A stretch of 64,000 nucleotides of DNA from Chitinophaga silvatica (GTDB taxonomy: Bacteria > Bacteroidota > Bacteroidia > Chitinophagales > Chitinophagaceae). Position 1 is the stretch's first letter, and every line of letters begins with the position of its first letter. A program made the translations under genes and the position numbers. Under the pieces are notes generated by a model. It saw nothing but the letters and a program-made list of their open reading frames with translations. It had not been told where the DNA came from and made no database searches. Shown piece by piece: positions 10,785-19,075 of the stretch. The DNA lies in contig NZ_QPMM01000006.1 of the NCBI RefSeq assembly GCF_003419895.1, positions 186,001 to 250,000 on the forward strand, read 5' to 3'.

Positions 10785-12464
10785 CTATAAATTGGCCACG
10801 CCTACTATCTCCTTGGTACCGTCAAATAAAGTTTTCCACACAAGGTTGAAAAATGATTTATGAATATCCCGGTTATGGTTCATTGTTGCAACACGTTCCT
10901 TATCTCCCGGAGACGGATTAGAGTCCTTGATAACCATTATGTTAGCTACAAAACTCAATAATCCCCTGCGTTTATATTCTTTATGCTCCTTATCCTGCTG
11001 CAAAACAGCAATTCTAAGGTTTTTATATAGTAATCGCATATTTCCTGTAGCTTTTCTCTCATCTCCTTTAATATTGAAGTCCAGCTCCTGCAAATCACAA
11101 GACCTTATTTCCAGCATTGCCAATGCTTTTGTTGCCACATTCAGGTCTTTCCCATTCATATTATTCAATTTGCCTGTTACACTGAATCTGGCGGTTTTAT
11201 CATTCAATATAAAATCAAATTTCGCCCTTAATTTCCCGCTTTGCATAAAGATCGCGTCCAAATTGGCAATCAAATGGTTGTTTTGGGCAATTATTGAGTC
11301 GATGTTCGTCAGATTTGTAAATACCCCGTGGATATTTCTGAAGTTTATTACACCTGTTTGTTGGGTAGCCGGATTTTTCTCTGCATACTGGATACTCACA
11401 TTATTACCAACCAGCGTATCGAAATTAAAAGGGATCGTTATTTTTTCTAATTGCTGTTGCGGTGCTTTTCCTAATTTGTTACCAGGTTCTTCAGGTAGAG
11501 AACGATCACGGTAAATATTAAATCTTCCTCCTCCTATATCTACTCTTTCCGCCCAGATCTGTTGCTCCTGTAATAGGAGCATCGGATTTAATTCTTTGAT
11601 ACTGATATCATTGAATACGATATCATAAAGATCCTTTTGTACGCCGTTTATTTTCTGGAACTCATCTTTATCGTATCTCGGCTCTATTTGAAACTGACCT
11701 ATATGAAAAGTTCTGTTGGCCGCGTCATACTTGATTTTCTTCGCATAAACCGTATATAGGCTGTCTTTGGATTTATGGGTGTAATCTTTCATCCCTATTT
11801 CGTAATTCCTTGCATACAGAAAACGGGTAGGGTCTTTCAGGGCAACAGAATCTATCAGCAAATCATTGATATTCATCTTCAGGTTTCTGAATTGATGAAT
11901 AATCCTGGAAGAATCTTTTTTTATAAAAACATATTTGATAGCAATGCTATCTAGGTTAATATTACCAATATAGAGAGATTTAATACTTCGGGTGATTTGC
12001 TGATAGGCAGTTTTAGGAGCAGTAGTATCTATAGTTGTTTGATTCTGTTCTACTTCTACTCTTGATCCTGAAACTACTATTTCACCTGCACTTAATTTTT
12101 TTCCAATGAAGTATTTGAGGAGCTTAAAGTATTTGAGTTCCAGTTTATCAATCTCAACGACATAAAGATTTTCCGGTGCTCTTAACTCACCTTTTAATCG
12201 TTGATATACCAGTGTATCCGGGGCCATGCGCAGGTGTTCGACCAATACGCTGCCCGATAGAACATCCAGTTTCAGGTTTTGAAATCTTACGTCATATAAG
12301 CTGTCGGAAATTGCGCTTACATAAGCTGGTAGTTCTTTTTTCAGGAGTGTGTTCCAATGATTGTTTAGATACCATCCGATAAAGAACATGCCTAATATCA
12401 GGGAACTGAATATTATCAGGAGAGTTTTCAGGAATCTCGAATTGTTTTTTTGCTCGTTTGCCAT
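10785..12464 (-). CDS. AsmA/DUF748-like membrane-anchored protein
   Basis: 559-residue protein with one N-terminal membrane helix (LKTLLIIFSSLILGMFFIGWYL, about 13-34) and a long extracytoplasmic beta-rich region. The pattern of repeated amphipathic strands (VRFQNLKLDVLSGSVLVEHL, then RATGNMRLLYKNLRI near the C-terminus) fits the AsmA-like/DUF748 group, whose large members act in envelope lipid transport. Assignment rests on pattern, not a decisive motif. ATG 12464 is the natural start. It is transcribed toward gyrB with 110 bp between, but gyrB appears to have its own promoter there. Confidence 0.6.
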   Translation of the reverse strand: MANEQKNNSRFLKTLLIIFSSLILGMFFIGWYLNNHWNTLLKKELPAYVSAISDSLYDVRFQNLKLDVLSGSVLVEHLRMAPDTLVYQRLKGELRAPENLYVVEIDKLELKYFKLLKYFIGKKLSAGEIVVSGSRVEVEQNQTTIDTTAPKTAYQQITRSIKSLYIGNINLDSIAIKYVFIKKDSSRIIHQFRNLKMNINDLLIDSVALKDPTRFLYARNYEIGMKDYTHKSKDSLYTVYAKKIKYDAANRTFHIGQFQIEPRYDKDEFQKINGVQKDLYDIVFNDISIKELNPMLLLQEQQIWAERVDIGGGRFNIYRDRSLPEEPGNKLGKAPQQQLEKITIPFNFDTLVGNNVSIQYAEKNPATQQTGVINFRNIHGVFTNLTNIDSIIAQNNHLIANLDAIFMQSGKLRAKFDFILNDKTARFSVTGKLNNMNGKDLNVATKALAMLEIRSCDLQELDFNIKGDERKATGNMRLLYKNLRIAVLQQDKEHKEYKRRGLLSFVANIMVIKDSNPSPGDKERVATMNHNRDIHKSFFNLVWKTLFDGTKEIVGVANL

Positions 12465-12584
12465 CCGTACAGATAAAACTAAATTTATACCAAGGAAGTT
12501 TTGATCAATCTACGAAAAATTCTATATGTTAAGTTACTATTGTAATCTGACTGTCAAAACCTCAACGCTTAAAAAATGAATCCC

Positions 12585-12592
12585 TAAATTTG
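12585..12592 (+). promoter_or_regulatory. -7 box of AraC-family gene
   Basis: TAAATTTG fits TAnnTTTG exactly, 40 bp upstream of the GTG start at 12633. No convincing TTTG at the -33 position, consistent with an activator-dependent promoter. Confidence 0.5.
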
Positions 12593-12632
12593 TGATTCTT
12601 ATAACAATCCGGACGATTAAAATTAGCTACAA

Positions 12633-13550
12633 GTGAAAGATTTACAGGATTTATTAGCATTGGCAATACCGCAGCCAGCAATGAGCCATCAATTGCAGCT
12701 GGCAGAAGAGAGCAGCGTGTCTGTTCCTGATTGTTTGGAATTTACCCTACAGCGATTTACGTATGATTCTCCTTTGCCGGTAGAAGACGTGGCAATGGTG
12801 GTTTATCAGCCTGCCAAAAGAGGCCAGGCTGCAGCAATTGAGCTTCGTTATTGTGTAGCGGGCAATAAATACTGTAAGAACCCTGGATGTACAGATCAGC
12901 TTTGTGCTGCCAAAAAAGAACCTTGCAGCAATAAGGATTCTGTAGACTTAATTACTGTACGTTTCCAGCCTACTTTCATTCAGGCTTTACAGAAGGGAGC
13001 AACTAATTTCTCCATCTTTGATAATCAATCCCGTAAGCCTTTCGTAAAGAATATACAACCATGTACAAAATCCAAGTCGGTATTGGAAACCATGGTACAT
13101 AATGATTACGAAGGGGTTCTGAAAAATATATTCCTGCAAAGCAGGGCTTTGGATCTGTTACTGTATAGTTCTGATCAGTTTGTGAAGAACGATATTGATG
13201 AGCGTTATGGTTGTAGATTCCTTACTCAGATGGAAGATCGGGGTAAGATTGAGAAAGCCCGTGATATTTTGCTCGAACAACTGGATGCGCCCATTACTAT
13301 CAAGGATTTGGCCCGTAAAGTTGCCATGAACGAGTGTTACCTTAAGAAAGGGTTCAAAGCTATGTATGGCACTACTATTTACGACTATTTCCAGAAAGAG
13401 AGAATGGAGAAGGCAAAAGGGCTTTTATATGAGAAAGGCATGTCTGTATCTGAAGTAGCCATGTTGATGGGATATTCCTGTATTTCACACTTTTCTACTG
13501 CCTTTAAGAAGCATACAGGGCTGAAACCGTGTGAATTATTACTTCGCTAA
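12633..13550 (+). CDS. AraC-family regulator with N-terminal cysteine cluster
   Basis: Transcription factor of 305 residues starting at GTG 12633. The C-terminal third is a standard AraC DNA-binding domain with two helix-turn-helix units (ITIKDLARKVAMNECYLKKG at about 226-245, and VSEVAMLMGYSCISHFSTAF). The N-terminal effector region contains Cys34 and an unusual cluster Cys74, Cys81, Cys86, Cys91, Cys98 between residues 70 and 100, unlike the usual cupin effector. This could bind a metal or act as a thiol sensor (inference). It has no obvious operon partner: the next gene is convergent and there are 359 bp in between. Confidence 0.85.
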   Translation: MKDLQDLLALAIPQPAMSHQLQLAEESSVSVPDCLEFTLQRFTYDSPLPVEDVAMVVYQPAKRGQAAAIELRYCVAGNKYCKNPGCTDQLCAAKKEPCSNKDSVDLITVRFQPTFIQALQKGATNFSIFDNQSRKPFVKNIQPCTKSKSVLETMVHNDYEGVLKNIFLQSRALDLLLYSSDQFVKNDIDERYGCRFLTQMEDRGKIEKARDILLEQLDAPITIKDLARKVAMNECYLKKGFKAMYGTTIYDYFQKERMEKAKGLLYEKGMSVSEVAMLMGYSCISHFSTAFKKHTGLKPCELLLR

Positions 13551-13644
13551 TTCATTTTTCCCTTTTCGATCATTACTTTTCCCGAATTGAGAAGCCAAAG
13601 AGATAATCTCGTCGTTTCTTTGTAACACGATAGGCAGATATCTA

Positions 13645-13678
13645 TTTGCGTTTCCTATAAGCTTCCTTAATAGATTTG
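13645..13678 (+). promoter_or_regulatory. Intergenic promoter-like pair
   Basis: TTTG (13645-13648) and TAGATTTG (13671-13678) separated by 22 bp, pointing into a gene-free stretch that ends in a terminator. Confidence 0.4.
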
Positions 13679-13684
13679 ACCATA

Positions 13685-13798
13685 GGAAGAAATTTTCCGA
13701 GAATAAGCATGAATGTCAAACACCATCTAAGCCATAATTGTCGGAAAATTATCTACCTAACTTATAATAAAGCCTCTTGCATTAGCAAGGGGCTTTTG
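13685..13798 (+). ncRNA. Candidate small RNA downstream of AraC gene
   Basis: About 114 nt from the predicted start after the promoter-like pair to the terminator at 13769-13798. A perfect 10-bp stem can form between AATTTTCCGA (13691-13700) and TCGGAAAATT (13741-13750). No reading frame of note. The alternative is that this is simply the 3' UTR and terminator of the AraC mRNA. Confidence 0.3.
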
Positions 13799-13800
13799 AT
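13769..13800 (+). terminator. Intrinsic terminator
   Basis: AAGCCTCTTGC pairs with GCAAGGGGCTT (one G-U) across a 4-nt loop, followed by TTTT. It terminates the AraC mRNA and/or the candidate small RNA. Confidence 0.8.
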
Positions 13801-13835
13801 TTTTGGTAGTAATCCTGATAATTTGGATAGATAAC

Positions 13836-13868
13836 TAAAAAAGAAAACCCCGCCCAAAAGAGCAGGGT
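13836..13868 (-). terminator. Terminator of PepSY-like gene
   Basis: On the minus strand ACCCTGCTC and GGGCGGGGT (G-U pairs allowed) flank a TTTT loop and are followed by TTTTCTTTTTT. Confidence 0.75.
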
Positions 13869-13909
13869 CTGTCCTATTTATCCCTATACCTATGAAATAC
13901 GAATTTGAA

Positions 13910-14374
13910 TTATTCAGTTACGGTACCTGCTTCGTTCAGCAACACAGATTTCTCTGTACCATTTTCCTGAATATTGATTTTGTAGTATGCAGCTACATCT
14001 GATCTCTCAATTTTCCAACCATCTTTTATGGTTGCATCCGGATATTTTGATTTCAGGGTACTAGCCACTGATTCCGGTAAATTTTGAGCATCATATGCGC
14101 TTCTGGTGGCAACCCATTTGCCATCTGCATCATACTCTGCAGTAGTATTAATATTTTCTTTCTGGAAATTTGCGGTCCAATGACCAGCACTGGTTTTAGT
14201 CCACTTAGCCACTGAAGTACCCGCAAAAGTCTGATCAAAAGAACTTTTCACCGCATCCGGAGCAACTACCGGTTTGGCTTCTATTTTTGTTTTTTTAACT
14301 GATTTTTTTTGCTGAGCAAAAGTTATGCCGGAAGTGAATAGAACCGCACAAAAAATTAACGTCAACTTTTTCAT
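13910..14374 (-). CDS. Secreted PepSY-like (beta-lactamase-inhibitor-like) protein
   Basis: 154-residue exported protein. A signal peptide is clear (MKKLTLIFCAVLFTSGITFAQ), then a short Lys-rich linker. The domain that follows (VKSSFDQTFAGTSVAKWTK, NTTAEYDADGKWVATRSAY, and a second LPESVASTLKSKYPDA unit) matches the PepSY-like BLIP-fold family common in Bacteroidota periplasms. These often occur in tandem and are of unknown function; involvement in protease inhibition or calcium binding is only a family-level suggestion. It is a single-gene unit with its own terminator and is divergent from ileS. Confidence 0.8.
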   Translation of the reverse strand: MKKLTLIFCAVLFTSGITFAQQKKSVKKTKIEAKPVVAPDAVKSSFDQTFAGTSVAKWTKTSAGHWTANFQKENINTTAEYDADGKWVATRSAYDAQNLPESVASTLKSKYPDATIKDGWKIERSDVAAYYKINIQENGTEKSVLLNEAGTVTE

Positions 14375-14544
14375 GTTCGATATGGTTTACCGTTGGGTTA
14401 AAGATTAATAACAGGTTTTTCTAACTCTTCCTTGCAAATTAGCTAAAACAATGCCAAAAACGCAAAACAAGCACTCTTTATTGCAAATTAGTAAAAAAAC
14501 AATAAAAAATATTCAGAAAGCCCGGTTTTTAATAAAGTTCACCC

Positions 14545-14574
14545 TTTCGGAGCCGGCGTATTTTCGTAACTTTG
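14545..14574 (+). promoter_or_regulatory. ileS promoter
   Basis: TAACTTTG at 14567-14574 is an exact -7 match with TTTC (one mismatch to TTTG) at 14545-14548, spacing 18 bp. It is 53 bp upstream of the ileS ATG. I see no T-box leader. Confidence 0.7.
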
Positions 14575-14627
14575 CACAATTTTAAACAATTATCATTAAA
14601 TAACATCAAAGGACGGGGAATTGTTTT

Positions 14628-17600
14628 ATGTCCAGCAAATATCAGGAATATAACCAGCTGAATTTACCTCAGATCGAGAAAGAAATACTGCAACACTGGG
14701 AGCAGTACCAGGCTTTTGAAAAAAGCGTGGAAGTACGCGAAGGCGCGACCCCTTTCGTGTTTTATGAAGGCCCTCCAAGCGCCAACGGTTTGCCTGGCAT
14801 TCACCACGTGATTTCTCGTACCTTGAAGGATTTGGTGTGCCGTTACAAAACTATGAGCGGTTTCCAGGTAAAACGTAAGGGAGGATGGGATACCCATGGT
14901 TTACCAGTGGAACTGGGCGTAGAAAAAATGTTAGGTATCACTAAAAAAGATATCGGAACTAAAATTTCCATTGCCGAGTATAATGATACTTGTCGTAGCG
15001 AAGTATTGAAATATAAAGACAAGTGGGATGACCTTACCCGTAAAATGGGCTATTGGGTTGATCTCCAGGATCCATATATTACTTTCGATAATAACTATAT
15101 CGAAAGTTTGTGGTGGGCGCTTAAAACTCTTTATAGTAAAGGATTCCTTTACAAAAGCGTAAGCATCCAACCTTATTCTCCTGCTGCCGGAACAGGTTTG
15201 AGCTCCGCAGAATTAAACCAGCCAGGTACTTACAAGAATGTAAAGGATACCACTATAGTAGCCATGTTTAAAGCTACTAAAGCGGCTAATTCTCAATTCC
15301 TGTTTGATGCTGCCGGTTCTGATGAAGTATTTTTCATGGCATGGACTACCACCCCATGGACTTTACCATCTAACCTGGGTTTAACAGTAGGACCTAATAT
15401 AGATTACGTACTGGTTAAAACTTTAAACCAGTATACACATCTTCCTATCAATGTTGTTATCGCGAAAGACCTGCTGGGTAAATACTTTAAGCCGGAAGGT
15501 GAGAACGCCGATTTCGCTGCTTACCAGGAAGGTGATAAAGTAATTCCATGGTCGATATTAACCGGTTTTAAAGGAAAAGACCTGGAAAATATCCGCTATG
15601 AGCAGTTATTGCCATACGCACAACCTGAAGAAGGAGATCCGTTCAGAGTAATCCTGGGCGACTTCGTAACTACCGAAGATGGTACAGGTATCGTACATAC
15701 TGCACCGGCTTTTGGTGCCGACGATAATCGCGTTGGTAAAAAGAATAATCTGGGTATCCTCATCCTGGTCGACAGAGAAGGTAAGTTTACCGACAATGTA
15801 GGTGAGTTTTCAGGACGTTTTGTAAAGAATTACAAAAACGAAACTGATTACAAAGATGTGGATGTTGATATAGCTGTTAAGTTGAAAAAGGAAAATCGTG
15901 CTTTCAAAGTAGAAAAGTACGAACACTCCTATCCTCACTGCTGGCGTACCGATAAACCAGTACTGTATTATCCGCTGGATGCCTGGTTTATTAAAACTAC
16001 TGCGAAGAAAGACAGAATGGTGGAATTGAATAAAACCATCAACTGGAAACCTGCTTTCACCGGTACCGGACGTTTCGGTAACTGGTTGGAAAATATGGTT
16101 GACTGGAATCTTAGCCGTAGCCGTTACTGGGGTACTCCTCTTCCAATCTGGAGAACAGAAGACGGAACAGAAGAAAAATGTATTGGAAGCATTGAGGAAT
16201 TGAATACTGAAATCCGCAAGGCAAATGAAGTTTTAGGAGGTGATGTTAATAAGTCTTTCCTCCACGACGGAATTCTTGACTTACACAAACCATATGTAGA
16301 TGAAATCGTACTGGTAAGTGATTCAGGAAAACCAATGCGTCGGGAACCGGATTTGGTGGACGTATGGTTCGACAGTGGAGCAATGCCTTATGCACAATGG
16401 CACTATCCGTTTGAAAATAAAGATCTGATAGAAAAAGGAACAGCTTTCCCGGCAGATTTCATTGCGGAAGGGGTTGACCAAACCCGTGGCTGGTTCTATA
16501 CTTTACACGTACTGGGAGTTTTATTGTTTGATAACGTAGCTTATAAAACAGTGGTTTCCAATGGTTTGGTATTGGATCAGTTTGGCCAGAAAATGAGTAA
16601 ACGTCTGGGCAATGTTGTAAATCCTTTTGATACAATTGAGCAATTTGGTGCTGATGCAACCCGTTGGTATTTAATCACCAACGCATCGCCATGGGATAGC
16701 CTGAAGTTCGATATTAAAGGTATTGGTGAGGTTCAGCGTAAGCTGTTCGGTACCCTGTACAATACATATAACTTCTTTGCTATGTATGCAAATCTCGACA
16801 ATTTCACTTTCAAGGAAGCATACATACCATTAGAAGAGCGTCCGGAAATTGATCGTTGGATCATTTCAGTACTGAATACACTAGTTAAGGATGCTACCAG
16901 CTACTACGATGACTATGAGCCTACTCAGGCGGGTAGAGCTATCGAAAAATTTGTGGATGAGCAATTGAGCAACTGGTATGTAAGACTGTGTCGTCGCCGG
17001 TTCTGGAAAGGGGATTACGAACATGATAAGATTAGTGCGTATCAGACCTTGTATGAATGTCTGGAAAAAATTACACAGTTGATGGCTCCGGTTTCCCCAT
17101 TCTTTACAGATTGGTTATTCAATAATCTGAATAAGGTTTCCGGGCGTATAGCGGCCCAATCCATTCACCATACTGATTTCCCTGTTGTGAATGAGGCTGC
17201 TTTAGATACCGACCTGGAAGAAAGAATGCAGTTGGCCCAGGATATTTCCAGCCTGGTATTATCCTTGCGTAAAAAAGTGAATATCAAGGTACGGCAACCT
17301 CTGCAGAAGATCTTAATTCCGGTCTCTAATCCAAAAATGCAGGAACAAATAGAAAAAGTAGCTGATCTCATAAAAAGTGAAGTGAATGTCAAAGGGATTG
17401 ATTATCTTACAGAAACAGCGGGTTTCATCAAGAAAAAAATCAAACCCAACTTCAAGTCGCTAGGCCAAAAAATGGGTGCGAAGATGAAATCTGTAGCAGC
17501 CGCTATCACTGCCTTTACAGAGGCTGATATTGCTACTATTGAACGTGAGGGTCACTTTGCCCTGCATTTAGACGGAGAGCAGCTGCAAATCCAATTATCT

Positions 17601-17954
17601 GATGTCGAGATTATTTCTGAAGATATCCCAGGATGGACAGTAGCTAATAAAGGTGCTTTAACGGTAGCGCTTGATATTACTATTACTCCACAATTACAGG
17701 ATGAAGGAAATGCGAGGGAATTAGTGAACAGAATCCAAAAGATTCGAAAAGACAGTGATTTTGCTTTAACTGACAGAATTGATGTTTCGATACAGAGTCC
17801 GGAAGCCCTTAAATCGGCCATTGTGAACTATAATGACTATATTTGCACGGAAATTTTGGCAGACAGCCTGGAACTAGTGGAGCGATTACATGATGGTACA
17901 GAAATAGAGGTGAACGACCTTAAATTTAATGTATTAGTTAACAAAAAAAGCTAA
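14628..17954 (+). CDS. ileS: Isoleucyl-tRNA synthetase, type 2, with GIHH signature
   Basis: Class I aminoacyl-tRNA synthetase charging tRNA-Ile; 1,108 residues, the long eukaryote-like type 2 (IleRS2). The usual HIGH motif is replaced by GIHH at residues 57-60 (context GPPSANGLPGIHHV, nt 14796-14807). KMSKR is canonical at 655-659, and the editing-domain signature TTPWTLPSNLGL is present. The C-terminal anticodon-binding and IleRS2-specific domains run to the stop. IleRS2 enzymes with this swapped GxHH motif have been reported as mupirocin hyper-resistant. ATG 14628 follows a good promoter. The DksA-like gene starts 6 bp after the stop, so the two are very likely one transcript. Confidence 0.97.
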   Translation: MSSKYQEYNQLNLPQIEKEILQHWEQYQAFEKSVEVREGATPFVFYEGPPSANGLPGIHHVISRTLKDLVCRYKTMSGFQVKRKGGWDTHGLPVELGVEKMLGITKKDIGTKISIAEYNDTCRSEVLKYKDKWDDLTRKMGYWVDLQDPYITFDNNYIESLWWALKTLYSKGFLYKSVSIQPYSPAAGTGLSSAELNQPGTYKNVKDTTIVAMFKATKAANSQFLFDAAGSDEVFFMAWTTTPWTLPSNLGLTVGPNIDYVLVKTLNQYTHLPINVVIAKDLLGKYFKPEGENADFAAYQEGDKVIPWSILTGFKGKDLENIRYEQLLPYAQPEEGDPFRVILGDFVTTEDGTGIVHTAPAFGADDNRVGKKNNLGILILVDREGKFTDNVGEFSGRFVKNYKNETDYKDVDVDIAVKLKKENRAFKVEKYEHSYPHCWRTDKPVLYYPLDAWFIKTTAKKDRMVELNKTINWKPAFTGTGRFGNWLENMVDWNLSRSRYWGTPLPIWRTEDGTEEKCIGSIEELNTEIRKANEVLGGDVNKSFLHDGILDLHKPYVDEIVLVSDSGKPMRREPDLVDVWFDSGAMPYAQWHYPFENKDLIEKGTAFPADFIAEGVDQTRGWFYTLHVLGVLLFDNVAYKTVVSNGLVLDQFGQKMSKRLGNVVNPFDTIEQFGADATRWYLITNASPWDSLKFDIKGIGEVQRKLFGTLYNTYNFFAMYANLDNFTFKEAYIPLEERPEIDRWIISVLNTLVKDATSYYDDYEPTQAGRAIEKFVDEQLSNWYVRLCRRRFWKGDYEHDKISAYQTLYECLEKITQLMAPVSPFFTDWLFNNLNKVSGRIAAQSIHHTDFPVVNEAALDTDLEERMQLAQDISSLVLSLRKKVNIKVRQPLQKILIPVSNPKMQEQIEKVADLIKSEVNVKGIDYLTETAGFIKKKIKPNFKSLGQKMGAKMKSVAAAITAFTEADIATIEREGHFALHLDGEQLQIQLSDVEIISEDIPGWTVANKGALTVALDITITPQLQDEGNARELVNRIQKIRKDSDFALTDRIDVSIQSPEALKSAIVNYNDYICTEILADSLELVERLHDGTEIEVNDLKFNVLVNKKS

Positions 17955-17960
17955 TCCCCC

Positions 17961-18995
17961 ATGGCAACAAAAAAGAAAGTTGCTACTAAAACGACTCAAA
18001 AGGCAGCTCCGGCAAAAAAAACTGTGGCTAAGGCTACTCCTGCTAAAAAGGCTGCAATACCTGCTCCGGCAAAAAAAACAACGCCTGCTCCTAAAGCGGC
18101 TGCTAAAACTGCAGCCCCTGCTAAAACAGCACCCAAAGCAAGCACTGTTAAAGCCCTAGCAAAGCCTTCTAAAGCAGAGCCAGCTCAAACAGCCCAAAAG
18201 GTTGCGTCTGCACCTCAAACAGTGGAGAAAAAAGGAACTGCCCAAGCTAAAACATCCGTCACGAAAGTTGCTGTACCTGCAAAATCGACCGTTAACAATG
18301 AACCTGCTGTAAAGCAGAAAGTGGTTACGAAAAGTGTTTCCGCTGAGACAAAACCATTTATTTCTAAGTCAGAAGAAAAAGAACTTAAAACGATGGCAGT
18401 AAAGAAAGCAGATCCTAAGGTAGAAGTTGCTAAGGAGAAAGAATCTTCAAAGAAAGCAGCTGAAAAGCCTGTTAAGGCTGAAAAATCAGTAAAGGCGGAA
18501 AAATCCGAGAAACCCGAGAAAACTGAAAAATCAGAAAAAAAGGGTGGAAAATCTACTTTGGTATCTTATCAACCTGAGTTTACCAAGTCGGTGCTGGACC
18601 AACCCGCCACACCAAGCGGTCCTGTTTTCAGATATAGTGATACTGACTTGCAAGAATTTAGAGAGCTTATCCAAAAGAAACTGGAAGCAGCTAAAAAAGA
18701 ACTAATCTATTTGCAAGGACTCATCACCCGTAAAGATGAAGCAGGAACCGACGATACTGAAAATAAATATATGAGCATGGAAGATGGCAGTGGCTCTCAG
18801 GAAAGAGAACAACTCAACCAAATGGCCAGCCGTCAGATTCAATTTATTGATCACCTGGAAAAAGCAATGGTGCGTATCGAAAATAAAACCTATGGCATTT
18901 GCCGCGTAACCGGTAAACTCATAGACAAAGCACGCCTCAGAGCTGTTCCGCATGCTACTTTAAGTATTGAAGCTAAATTGGCTAAAAGTAAATAA
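17961..18995 (+). CDS. TraR/DksA-like protein with histone-H1-like Lys/Ala/Pro tail
   Basis: 344-residue two-part protein. Residues 1 to about 200 are a low-complexity Lys/Ala/Pro/Glu-rich tract built from repeats such as KKTVAKATPAKKAA, resembling histone-H1-like DNA-binding tails. Residues about 220-340 are a TraR/DksA-type domain: a coiled coil (LQEFRELIQKKLEAAKKELI) and the finger-like end NKTYGICRVTGKLIDKARLR. Only one cysteine (Cys314) is left in the finger region, so zinc binding as in classical DksA is unlikely. The family modulates RNA polymerase; the basic tail may add nucleic-acid binding (inference). It starts 6 bp after ileS and ends at a strong terminator. Confidence 0.85.
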   Translation: MATKKKVATKTTQKAAPAKKTVAKATPAKKAAIPAPAKKTTPAPKAAAKTAAPAKTAPKASTVKALAKPSKAEPAQTAQKVASAPQTVEKKGTAQAKTSVTKVAVPAKSTVNNEPAVKQKVVTKSVSAETKPFISKSEEKELKTMAVKKADPKVEVAKEKESSKKAAEKPVKAEKSVKAEKSEKPEKTEKSEKKGGKSTLVSYQPEFTKSVLDQPATPSGPVFRYSDTDLQEFRELIQKKLEAAKKELIYLQGLITRKDEAGTDDTENKYMSMEDGSGSQEREQLNQMASRQIQFIDHLEKAMVRIENKTYGICRVTGKLIDKARLRAVPHATLSIEAKLAKSK

Positions 18996-19015
18996 TTACT
19001 TAAACGTATAAACGA

Positions 19016-19058
19016 AAAGAGGGCCGACCATTACTTTGGTCGGCCCTCTTTTTTTTTC
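19016..19058. terminator. Bidirectional terminator between DksA-like and GT/HAD genes
   Basis: AGAGGGCCGACCA pairs with TGGTCGGCCCTCT across a 6-nt loop; a run of nine T follows on the plus strand and TTTTCG on the minus strand. Confidence 0.93.
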
Positions 19059-19075
19059 CTTAAGTATTTCCGGCC

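Noticed and set aside
10927..11514. 195-codon plus-strand frame opposite the AsmA-like gene
   Set aside because: The minus-strand protein has a clear membrane anchor and consistent beta-strand pattern; the plus-strand product is low-complexity hydrophobic text.
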